Positions 5,132 through 11,039 of a stretch of 13,351 bases of DNA are shown piece by piece. The stretch covers positions 1 to 13,351 of the forward strand of contig MHYW01000002.1 in assembly GCA_001828545.1 (NCBI GenBank). The letters are read 5' to 3'. The position numbers and the translations under genes were made by a program. The stretch's first letter is position 1, and each line of letters begins with the position of its first letter. Source of the DNA: Planctomycetes bacterium RIFCSPHIGHO2_12_FULL_52_36 (GTDB lineage Bacteria; Planctomycetota; Brocadiia; Brocadiales; Bathyanammoxibiaceae). A model generated the notes under the pieces. It was not told the DNA's origin. It saw nothing but the letters and a program-made list of their open reading frames with translations, and did no database searches.

Positions 5132-7192
5132 CTATCTACCTGTTATTATCTCTACAATGTCCATCACCTCTATGGTGTCAACATTCTTTGCCTTTACTCC
5201 GTTAGTAAGCATGGTCAGGCAGAAAGGACAGGCGGTGGCAATGATATTAGCCCCGGTATCAAGGGCCTGCTCGGTACGCATTTCGTTAATGTTCTGGCCG
5301 AGTCTTAACTCCATCCACATGTGTCCGCCTCCACCCCCACAGCAGAAGCCCTTGTTCCTGTTCTTCTCCATCTCTTTAAACCCCCAAGCAGGGGCGACCC
5401 GACGGGTCGCCCCTACAAGCAGGTTCCTCGGGGCATCATAAATCCCGTTGTGCCGCCCCAGATAACAGGGGTCATGATAAGTAATGATTTCCTTTCCTTG
5501 GTGTAGGGGCGACCGGCCGGTCGCCCCTACTGCTAAATGGGGCAAGAACCGTTCCATAAACTGCGTATGGTGCCAGACCTGGAAACCTCCCCCAAATTGG
5601 GGATACTCATTCCTGAGCGTATTAAGGCAGTGGGGGCAACAGGTAACTATCTCCTTAACGTTGTATCTCTTCAGGGTCTCAATATTCTCCCTGGCCAGGG
5701 ATTGGAACCCAAACTCATTGCCCACCCTCCTCAAGGGGTCGCCATTACACCTCTCTTCCCTCCCCAGGATGGCAAAATCTACCCCTACTCTCTGCAAAAA
5801 CCCTGCAAAGGCCCTAACCACCCTCTGGTTCCTCTCATCAAAGGCCCCCGCACAGCCTACCCAGAACAGTAGGGGCACGGCGCGCCGTGCCCCTACATTA
5901 CGTAAGACCTTTATGCCCAGACCCTCCCCCCAGTCCTCTCTCTTTTCCTGGCTGAAGCCGTAAGGATTTCCGCTGGTTTCTATATTCTTTATGGTCCTAA
6001 TAATCTCCGGGGGGTACTTGCCCAGCATAAGCCCGTGTCCACGCCTCAAATCAACAATCTTCTGCAGGTGTTCTATCCCGGCAGGACAGGCCTCCTGGCA
6101 GGCCAGGCAGGCGGTACAGGACCATACCTCCGCCGGGTCTATTCTGCCCCCCATCAGGGGTGCGGAAGCATCCCTCTCCAGCTGCCCTCGTATATCAAGT
6201 ATAACCTTCTGGGGGCTGAGGGGTTTCTGGCTCAACGTGGCCGGGCAATAGGCATCACACCTGCCGCACCTCATGCAGGCATCCACGTCCAGGAGTTGCC
6301 TCCATGTAAAGTCCTTCGGGCTGATGGCCCCGAAGACCTCCTCTGTAGGGGCGACCCGGCGGGTCGCCCCTACGCCCTCAAAATCTATGGGAGTCAGGGC
6401 ACCCCTGGGGCCGGCTGGGCGTAGAAACAGATTCAAAGGAGTAGTGAAGAGATGCAAGAGCTTGGAGTAAGGTATGTAGGCTATAAAGGACATGGCCAGA
6501 CACAGGTGAAACCACCACAGGTCCCTGTGCAGACCTTTTAGTCCAGACTCTCCCACCAGGGTCTCTAACACCCCGGCAATCATATACCCAATCGGGGAAC
6601 AGGTCTCCCAGGGAGGGTTTAAGAAGGCAATCCTTGAACCCTCTATAAGGAAGCCGGTAACGAGGATGAGAAATAACAGGCCCAGGATTATGGCATCGTC
6701 TACCCTGTTTTTAAGATATATCTGCCTTGTCAGGTATCGCCTGTAAGAGGCCAGTAGTATCCCCAGGAGCATCAGGCCACCGAAGAGGTCTAACGTCAGA
6801 GAATAATACAGGTAAAATCTTCCGTAAAGGATGGGCCAGTGGAGATGCACCTGAACGGCCACCAGGCAGGTGCCTATAAATAGGGCAAGGAATCCAAAGA
6901 ATATGAGTCCATGAATGACCCCTGGCCATCTCTCGCTGAGTATCTCTTTATGGCTGAGGATGAGCCAGAGGGCCTGTAGGGGTCCGCCTCGGGCGGATTG
7001 CCCCTGCCCAGGTCTTGTCCCAGCCCCATCGTCTTGGGCAACCGCAAGGGTTGCCCCTACTGGCCTGCCCTTAGACCATAACAGGTATCTGTGATAAAGA
7101 CCGTAGAGAAAAAAGACGAGTGAGAGGGCAAAGAGGGCGTACATCCACTGATGGTGTACTACGTTCCAGAATATCTCCCTGGTGGGCGTCAT
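5132..7192 (-). CDS. Membrane-bound Fe-S oxidoreductase: NarI-like cytochrome domain plus heterodisulfide-reductase-like CCG domains (EMO type)
   Basis: Probably passes electrons from reduced ETF to the quinone pool. The family (NarI-like membrane domain, two [4Fe-4S], two CCG domains) is the proposed EtfAB:quinone oxidoreductase of fatty-acid-oxidising anaerobes, and an acyl-CoA dehydrogenase lies just upstream. Numbering from the ATG at 7192 (686 residues): about five membrane segments (17-39, 92-114, 131-150, 167-190, 226-247) with histidines for haem; ferredoxin clusters C306-x2-C309-x2-C312-x3-C316 and C359-x2-C362-x2-C365-x3-C369; CCG-type cysteines C447, C482, C518-C519, C522, C576, C617-C618, C655, C658. 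The ATG start (MTPTREIFWN) fits the family; an upstream in-frame TTG at 7210 adds six residues. Five family A palindromes and one B palindrome are translated in frame, in the loop between the first two membrane segments and in linkers between conserved blocks. The stop lies in a family C word. It is otherwise intact. Confidence 0.9.
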   Translation of the reverse strand: MTPTREIFWNVVHHQWMYALFALSLVFFLYGLYHRYLLWSKGRPVGATLAVAQDDGAGTRPGQGQSARGGPLQALWLILSHKEILSERWPGVIHGLIFFGFLALFIGTCLVAVQVHLHWPILYGRFYLYYSLTLDLFGGLMLLGILLASYRRYLTRQIYLKNRVDDAIILGLLFLILVTGFLIEGSRIAFLNPPWETCSPIGYMIAGVLETLVGESGLKGLHRDLWWFHLCLAMSFIAYIPYSKLLHLFTTPLNLFLRPAGPRGALTPIDFEGVGATRRVAPTEEVFGAISPKDFTWRQLLDVDACMRCGRCDAYCPATLSQKPLSPQKVILDIRGQLERDASAPLMGGRIDPAEVWSCTACLACQEACPAGIEHLQKIVDLRRGHGLMLGKYPPEIIRTIKNIETSGNPYGFSQEKREDWGEGLGIKVLRNVGARRAVPLLFWVGCAGAFDERNQRVVRAFAGFLQRVGVDFAILGREERCNGDPLRRVGNEFGFQSLARENIETLKRYNVKEIVTCCPHCLNTLRNEYPQFGGGFQVWHHTQFMERFLPHLAVGATGRSPLHQGKEIITYHDPCYLGRHNGIYDAPRNLLVGATRRVAPAWGFKEMEKNRNKGFCCGGGGGHMWMELRLGQNINEMRTEQALDTGANIIATACPFCLTMLTNGVKAKNVDTIEVMDIVEIITGR
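5388..5416. repeat. Family A palindrome in Fe-S oxidoreductase (copy nearest C-terminus)
   Basis: Stem AGGGGCGACCC/GGGTCGCCCCT with a 3-nt loop; one outer arm is changed (GCAGGGG instead of GTAGGGG). It is read on the minus strand as VGATRRVAPA (593-602), between the block DPCYLGRHNGIYDAPRNLL and the FCCGGGGGHMW motif. An 8-bp direct repeat CAAGCAGG flanks it (5385-5392 and 5416-5423). Confidence 0.85.
5503..5530. repeat. Family A palindrome in Fe-S oxidoreductase (core GACCGG/CCGGTC)
   Basis: A perfect 28-bp palindrome, half-site GTAGGGGCGACCGG, read as VGATGRSPL (555-563) just before the conserved ITYHDPCYLGR block of the second CCG domain. Confidence 0.88.
5869..5896. repeat. Family A palindrome in Fe-S oxidoreductase (core ACGGCG/CGCCGT)
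   Basis: A perfect 28-bp palindrome, half-site GTAGGGGCACGGCG, read as VGARRAVPL (433-441) immediately before the strand LFWVGCAGAFDERN that opens the first CCG domain. Confidence 0.88.
6345..6373. repeat. Family A palindrome in Fe-S oxidoreductase (core GACCC-GGC-GGGTC)
   Basis: A 29-bp inverted repeat with 13-bp perfect arms (GTAGGGGCGACCC) and a 3-nt centre, read as VGATRRVAPT (274-283) in the linker between the membrane domain and the first ferredoxin-type cluster. Confidence 0.88.
6976..7007. repeat. Family B palindrome flanked by family A arms
   Basis: GTAGGGG (6976-6982) is followed directly by the perfect B palindrome TCCGCC-TCG-GGCGGA (6983-6997), then TTG and CCCCTGC (7001-7007). 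The outer arms look like the ends of a family A element with a B element as its centre. It is read on the minus strand as GQGQSARGGPLQ in the loop between membrane segments 1 and 2 of the Fe-S oxidoreductase. Confidence 0.6.
7036..7060. repeat. Decayed family A palindrome in Fe-S oxidoreductase N-terminal loop
   Basis: GGGCAACC-GCAAG-GGTTGCCC followed by CTAC on one side only; the other outer arm has been lost (CTT instead of the GTAGG complement). It is read as VGATLAVAQ (45-53), right after membrane segment 1. The phase is the same as in the other A copies. Confidence 0.65.
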
Positions 7193-7204
7193 GCCGAATA
7201 AAGA

Positions 7205-7269
7205 GTTCAAGGGCTTAAGGGTTTAAAGGTTTAATGATTGAACGCTTGAACCCTTTGAACTTGAAACCC
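7205..7269. repeat. Word repeat with inverted symmetry upstream of the Fe-S gene (GGGTTTAAAGG type)
   Basis: Words GTTCAAGGG and GGGTTTAAAG on the left pair with CCCTTTGAAC (7251-7260) and CTTGAAACCC (7260-7269) on the right. The 84-bp spacer between the acyl-CoA dehydrogenase and the Fe-S gene is almost wholly this repeat and contains the alternative TTG start at 7210. No clear promoter or Shine-Dalgarno was found in it. Confidence 0.5.
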
Positions 7270-7276
7270 AAAGTAG

Positions 7277-8434
7277 TTAGGTGAATGCCTTCAGGCCCAG
7301 CGTCTCCCTGCCGATAATGAGTTTCTGTATCTCGGAGGTGCCTTCGTATATGGTGGACACCCTTGCATCCCGGTAGTGGCGTTCTACGGGGAATTCGTTG
7401 GAGTAGCCGTAGCCGCCGTGTATCTGCAGGGCCATGTAGGTAACCCTCTGGGCGGCCTCAGAGGCAAAATATTTGGCAATGGAGGTCTCAAGGGTGCTCT
7501 TTCCCCCCTTGTTCTTTACATGGGCGGCCCTGTACACCAGGAGTCTTGCCGCCTCGGTCTCCACCACCATCCTGGCAACCATGTCCTGTACGAGCTGAAA
7601 GGAACCTATGGGTTTATCAAATTGTACCCTCTCTCTGGCATAAGAGACGCTGGCGTCAATGCAGGCCTGACAGGTGCCCACACATCCTGCGGCCACGCTG
7701 AACCTGCCGTTATCCAGTCCGCTCATTACCAGTCTAAAACCATCCCCCACACCCCCCAATACTGCCCCTTCTGGTACGGCACAGTCCTGGAGGATTATCT
7801 CCGCAGTATTAGAGGCCCTGAGGCCCAACTTGTTCTCTATGTTACGGGTCTCATAACCCTGCACCTTATCCCGCTCCACTATGAAGGCCGTAAGCCCTTC
7901 GTGTTTCTTCGTCCCGGCTATGCGGGCAATTATAATGGCGATATCCGCCACCCCGGCATTGGTTATCCAGGTCTTGGCGCCATTGAGAACCCACTTATCC
8001 CCGTTGCGTACGGCCGAGGTGCCCACACTGGCCACGTCGCTACCGGCATTGGGTTCTGTCAGGCCAAAGCACCCGATAACCTCTCCGCGGCAGAGGCGAG
8101 GGAGGTAGTTCTTCTTTTGTTCTTCTGTACCCCAGTTGAGGATTAAGAGCTCTACCAGCGAGACCTGCACGGAGAGGGTCGTCCTTACTGAACTGCATCC
8201 CCTGCCTATCTCCTCCGTAACGATGGCATGGCTGATAAAGTCCAGCCCCGCCCCACCGTACTCCTCTGGGATGATAGTCCCCAGTAGACCCAGAGGGGCC
8301 ATCTTCTGGAGGATTTCCCTGGGGAAGTGGCACTGCATGTCGTTCTCCCTGGCCACGGGCACTATCTCCTCGTCCGCAAACTTCCTTGCCATCTCTCTTA
8401 CGAGACGTTGTTCCTGGGTCAGCTCAAAATCCAT
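7277..8434 (-). CDS. Acyl-CoA dehydrogenase (FAD, ETF-linked)
   Basis: Introduces the alpha-beta double bond into an acyl-CoA and passes electrons to ETF. The 385-residue protein is standard for short/medium-chain family members: N-terminal helical domain, GLTEPNAGSD (124-133) and KTWITNA (154-160) of the FAD-binding beta domain, ERVQFDKPIGSFQLVQ (268-283), and HGGYGYSNEFPVERHYRD (339-356). The last block runs to IYEGTSEIQ with E364 at the usual catalytic-base position. The start at 8434 was chosen because GGAGG lies 5 nt upstream and MDFELTQEQ is the usual family N-terminus; the frame is open upstream, but only through AT-rich repeat. Substrate chain length cannot be read from the sequence; the SSVRTTLSVQ segment is somewhat like that of glutaryl-CoA dehydrogenases. 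The neighbouring EMO-type oxidoreductase suggests coupling to the quinone pool. Confidence 0.95.
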   Translation of the reverse strand: MDFELTQEQRLVREMARKFADEEIVPVARENDMQCHFPREILQKMAPLGLLGTIIPEEYGGAGLDFISHAIVTEEIGRGCSSVRTTLSVQVSLVELLILNWGTEEQKKNYLPRLCRGEVIGCFGLTEPNAGSDVASVGTSAVRNGDKWVLNGAKTWITNAGVADIAIIIARIAGTKKHEGLTAFIVERDKVQGYETRNIENKLGLRASNTAEIILQDCAVPEGAVLGGVGDGFRLVMSGLDNGRFSVAAGCVGTCQACIDASVSYARERVQFDKPIGSFQLVQDMVARMVVETEAARLLVYRAAHVKNKGGKSTLETSIAKYFASEAAQRVTYMALQIHGGYGYSNEFPVERHYRDARVSTIYEGTSEIQKLIIGRETLGLKAFT

Positions 8435-8477
8435 GAGTGCCTCCGTTGACTTTAGATTGTATGATTTTAGATTTCGT

Positions 8478-8518
8478 GATTTTAGATTTAAGGATTTAAA
8501 ATCTAGAAATCTAAAATC
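8478..8518. repeat. Inverted AT-rich repeat upstream of acyl-CoA dehydrogenase
   Basis: GATTTTAGATTT (8478-8489) and its exact reverse complement AAATCTAAAATC (8507-8518) enclose a 17-nt loop; further GATTTTAGATTT-like words continue to 8452. It fills most of the 100-bp spacer between the methyltransferase stop and the dehydrogenase start. No T-run follows, so it is not a classic terminator. Confidence 0.65.
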
Positions 8519-8534
8519 CGAAACCTCAAATCCC

Positions 8535-9374
8535 TTACTGCCTACTCTTAGCAAAGGTAATAATCTTGACTACGTTCTCTAAGGCATACTGGCCATCACC
8601 CTTGCATTCTTCCATGAATTTTTCCACCGGCTCTCTATAATTCGTAAGTATCTTTTCTGGGAACGTGTGGTAGATAAAAGCCAACGTCCTGACGAATCTG
8701 GTGAGCTTTTGTTCGTCGTCTTTTACAAAAATGTAGATGGGGAACCGCTCCGTTTCAAAGCGGATACCCTTACCAGTTAAAAATCGTTCAGCATGCTCGG
8801 CGTAGTACGGATAGCCAAATTCCAATACGTCGGCCCTGCCGGACGTAATCAGGTCGTAGAGCTTGTACGCCTGCCCTTCCAGGGATTCAATGATCACCAT
8901 GGCAAACCCGTTGGGTCTGAGGAGGCGGAGCGTATCGGAAAAGATATCATCCCATTCCACCTGGGGGAAATAGTAAAAACTCTCGGAAAATAGTACAAAG
9001 TCAAATAACCCCTCTTTCCCCTTGACGGTCTTCAGGTACTCCTTTACGGGTTTATTAACGGGTTGAATAAAATTGAGACCTTGTTTCTTAATCCCCTCTA
9101 CTAACCTTTTAAAGGCCGACGTCTCTGGTTCAAGTGCAACGTATTTTAATCTGGGCAGTTTCTCCCTTAACTCTGCAACCAGGGGCAGAATCATCTCACC
9201 ATCACTGCACCCTACGTCCAGCACGCTAAAATCATAATCTTTAGGGATACCCTGGAGCCTCTTTTCTAGGATTTTCCTGAGGTGGCCCCTGGTAACCTCA
9301 GATTCGTTTGACCCCTCAAGAAATGCCCTGAGCTCAGCATAATACTCTACGTGCTGTGTTGGATTGTTTTTCAT
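8535..9374 (-). CDS. SAM-dependent class I methyltransferase, substrate unknown
   Basis: A 279-residue soluble Rossmann-type methyltransferase. Motif I VLDVGCSDGE (51-60) binds SAM; VALEPE (79-84) ends strand 2 with the acidic residue for the ribose; FDFVLFSESFYYF (125-137) is strand 4 and LRLLRPNGFAMVIIES (149-164) is the post-motif region. The C-terminal half (YPYYAEHAERFLTGKG onward) is a substrate-specific region with some resemblance to histamine N-methyltransferase-like proteins, which is not enough to name a substrate. ATG at 9374 is preceded by GGAAAGG about 9 nt upstream. It is the first gene of the minus-strand block, with its own promoter candidate, divergent from the aldehyde dehydrogenase gene. 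It has no repeat insertions and is somewhat more AT-rich than its neighbours. Confidence 0.85.
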   Translation of the reverse strand: MKNNPTQHVEYYAELRAFLEGSNESEVTRGHLRKILEKRLQGIPKDYDFSVLDVGCSDGEMILPLVAELREKLPRLKYVALEPETSAFKRLVEGIKKQGLNFIQPVNKPVKEYLKTVKGKEGLFDFVLFSESFYYFPQVEWDDIFSDTLRLLRPNGFAMVIIESLEGQAYKLYDLITSGRADVLEFGYPYYAEHAERFLTGKGIRFETERFPIYIFVKDDEQKLTRFVRTLAFIYHTFPEKILTNYREPVEKFMEECKGDGQYALENVVKIITFAKSRQ

Positions 9375-9419
9375 GTCTAATTGACCTTTCCCAGATGTTT
9401 GGCAGAGTGCCTTTTTTAC

Positions 9420-9448
9420 TGGTCATCTTCCCGCCTTTTTTATATATT
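9420..9448 (+). promoter_or_regulatory. Candidate promoter for the aldehyde dehydrogenase gene
   Basis: TGGTCA (9420-9425), 17 nt, TATATT (9443-9448). Transcription would begin near 9455, giving a leader of about 32 nt. The -10 box shares bases with the oppositely directed promoter. Confidence 0.4.
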
Positions 9449-9467
9449 ACTGTCTCTGGAATGGCAA
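9439..9467 (-). promoter_or_regulatory. Sigma-70-type promoter for the methyltransferase gene
   Basis: On the minus strand TTGCCA (9467-9462), 17 nt, TATAAA (9444-9439). Transcription would begin near 9432, about 58 nt before the ATG at 9374. The spacing is ideal and both boxes have five of six consensus bases. Confidence 0.5.
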
Positions 9468-9486
9468 TACTAGGAAGTAATCCGCA

Positions 9487-10977
9487 ATGATTCAAGGGAA
9501 AAATTTCATAAGTGGAGAGTTCATAGAGGCAAAGGGAGAGACCTTTGAGAAGAGGAACCCTGCCAGTATGGACGAACTCCTGGGGGTCTTCCCGCAATCG
9601 GAGCAAAAGGATATTGAAAGGGCCATAGACGCCGCCGGATTCGCCTACCCGCAGTGGAGGGCCCTCTCCAGGATACGCAGGGGGGAGTACATAGACCACC
9701 TCGTCCAGGTACTAAAGAGGGAGAAGGAAAATCTCTCCACCCTCCTGGCCAGGGAACAGGGGAAGAGCATCACCGAGGCCAGGGCAGAGGTCACCGAAGG
9801 CATACACATGTTACAGTACGTGTTTGGCACCTCCAGGATGCCCTTCGGGGACGTAGTCTCCTCTGAGATTGCGGAGAAGGACTCCTTTATGCGCAGGAGG
9901 CCCAAGGGCGTTATAGGGGTCATCACGCCCTGGAACTTCCCCTTCGCAATACCCCTATGGCTAATAGGCCCCTCCCTGTTGGAAGGCAATACCGTGGTGT
10001 TCAAACCCTCCAGGGAGACGCCCTGTACCGCACAGAAACTAATGGAGGCATTCCAGGAGGTAGGGATACCGCCCGGGGTCATAAACATGCTCCACGGCAG
10101 TGGGGAGAAGGTGGGGATGCCCATAGTAAGGCATCCTAAAGTGGTAGTACTCCTCTTTACCGGCTCGGCAGAGGTAGGCCAGCAGATAAGGAAGGTCTCT
10201 GCCGAACTGACGGACAGGATGTGCGCCTGCGAGATGGGGGGAAAGAATGCCATCATCGTACTGGACGATGCAGACGTAGAACTGGCCGTCAATGCCTCGG
10301 TCATCAGTGCCTTTAAGACCTCTGGACAGCGATGCACTGCGGCCAGCCGCCTGATTGTCCATACCAGGGTGGTAAAAGAATTCCAGAAACGCTTCGTGGA
10401 GACCACCAAAAGGATGAGGATTGGCGACCCCCTTGACCCTGACAATTTTACAGGCCCAGTGATAAACGAGACCCAGATGAATAAAATCCTCCAGTATAAC
10501 GAACTGGCCAAGAAAGAGGGGGTAGAGGTGCTCCTGGACGGAGGCAGGCTAAAAGGGCCGCAATATGACAAGGGATATTTCCTGTCACCTTTTGTTTATA
10601 GGACAAAACCTAACCCGAAGAGTGTGGTACTGAAAGAAGAGGTATTTGGTCCCCACGTGGCTATCATCCCCGTAAAAGACCTGGAGGAGGCCATAGCGGT
10701 ACATAATGATACGGACTACGGGCTGGTAGTCTCGGTAATTACGGAAGACTACCGCAAGGCCAGGGAGATTAGAGAGAGGTGCGAGTACGGACTGGGCTAC
10801 GTGAACCTGCCCACAATAGGGGCGGAGGTACACCTCCCCTTCGGAGGGGCTAAGAAGAGCGGGACGGGCCTCCCCTCTGCCAGTACGCTCATTGACGTGG
10901 TGACCCATCGCACTGCCTGGACGGTGAACCATGCCAGGGAGATAAAGATGGCCCAGGGGATGAGGGTAAAAATGTAG
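9487..10977 (+). CDS. NAD(P)-dependent aldehyde dehydrogenase
   Basis: Oxidises an aldehyde to the acid through a cysteine thioester. The 496-residue protein carries the full ALDH set: TPWNFPFAIP with N150, VVFKPS with K173, the FTGS turn (224-227) of the cofactor site, E249 in CEMGGKN, catalytic C283 in SGQRC, and KEEVFGP with E385. The end of the domain reads YVNLPTIGAEVHLPFGGAKKSG (438-459), closest in feel to semialdehyde dehydrogenases (alpha-ketoglutarate-, aminoadipate- or succinate-semialdehyde types). The ATG at 9487 has AGGA about 11 nt upstream. proC follows after 62 bp, so glutamate-semialdehyde/pyrroline-5-carboxylate chemistry is conceivable, but the substrate is not shown by the sequence. 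Confidence 0.93.
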   Translation: MIQGKNFISGEFIEAKGETFEKRNPASMDELLGVFPQSEQKDIERAIDAAGFAYPQWRALSRIRRGEYIDHLVQVLKREKENLSTLLAREQGKSITEARAEVTEGIHMLQYVFGTSRMPFGDVVSSEIAEKDSFMRRRPKGVIGVITPWNFPFAIPLWLIGPSLLEGNTVVFKPSRETPCTAQKLMEAFQEVGIPPGVINMLHGSGEKVGMPIVRHPKVVVLLFTGSAEVGQQIRKVSAELTDRMCACEMGGKNAIIVLDDADVELAVNASVISAFKTSGQRCTAASRLIVHTRVVKEFQKRFVETTKRMRIGDPLDPDNFTGPVINETQMNKILQYNELAKKEGVEVLLDGGRLKGPQYDKGYFLSPFVYRTKPNPKSVVLKEEVFGPHVAIIPVKDLEEAIAVHNDTDYGLVVSVITEDYRKAREIRERCEYGLGYVNLPTIGAEVHLPFGGAKKSGTGLPSASTLIDVVTHRTAWTVNHAREIKMAQGMRVKM

Positions 10978-11009
10978 CCGCAGTCCGCCTGAGGCGGATT
11001 AGCCTGCGG
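10978..11009. repeat. Family B palindrome within an extended hairpin, aldehyde dehydrogenase-proC spacer
   Basis: TCCGCC-TGA-GGCGGA (10984-10998) is enclosed by CCGCAG (10978-10983) and CTGCGG (11004-11009), giving a two-part stem with a 5-nt bulge. It begins directly after the TAG stop of the aldehyde dehydrogenase. There is no T-run, so it is unlikely to be an intrinsic terminator; it may stabilise or partly separate the two messages. Confidence 0.6.
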
Positions 11010-11039
11010 TTCAGCATTCCGAAATTTCAGGAGAAACGC

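Noticed and set aside
5321..5963. Plus-strand ORFs opposite the Fe-S oxidoreductase containing RGDPTGRPY and GDRPVAPT
   Set aside because: They are open only because the A palindromes lack stops in some phases on either strand; there is no family resemblance outside the repeats.
7376..8146. Plus-strand ORF (256 codons) opposite the acyl-CoA dehydrogenase
   Set aside because: It is a shadow of a well-conserved gene on the other strand and shows no domain, start context or promoter of its own.
8435..8554. N-terminal extension of the acyl-CoA dehydrogenase ORF
   Set aside because: The extra 40 residues translate the AT-rich inverted repeat (LNLKSRNLKS). The ATG at 8434 has GGAGG 5 nt upstream and matches the family N-terminus.
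9645..10571. Long minus-strand ORF (308 codons) opposite the aldehyde dehydrogenase
   Set aside because: It is antisense to a complete, motif-rich ALDH; its translation is low in complexity and shows no recognisable domain. Codon bias of the plus-strand gene explains the open frame.
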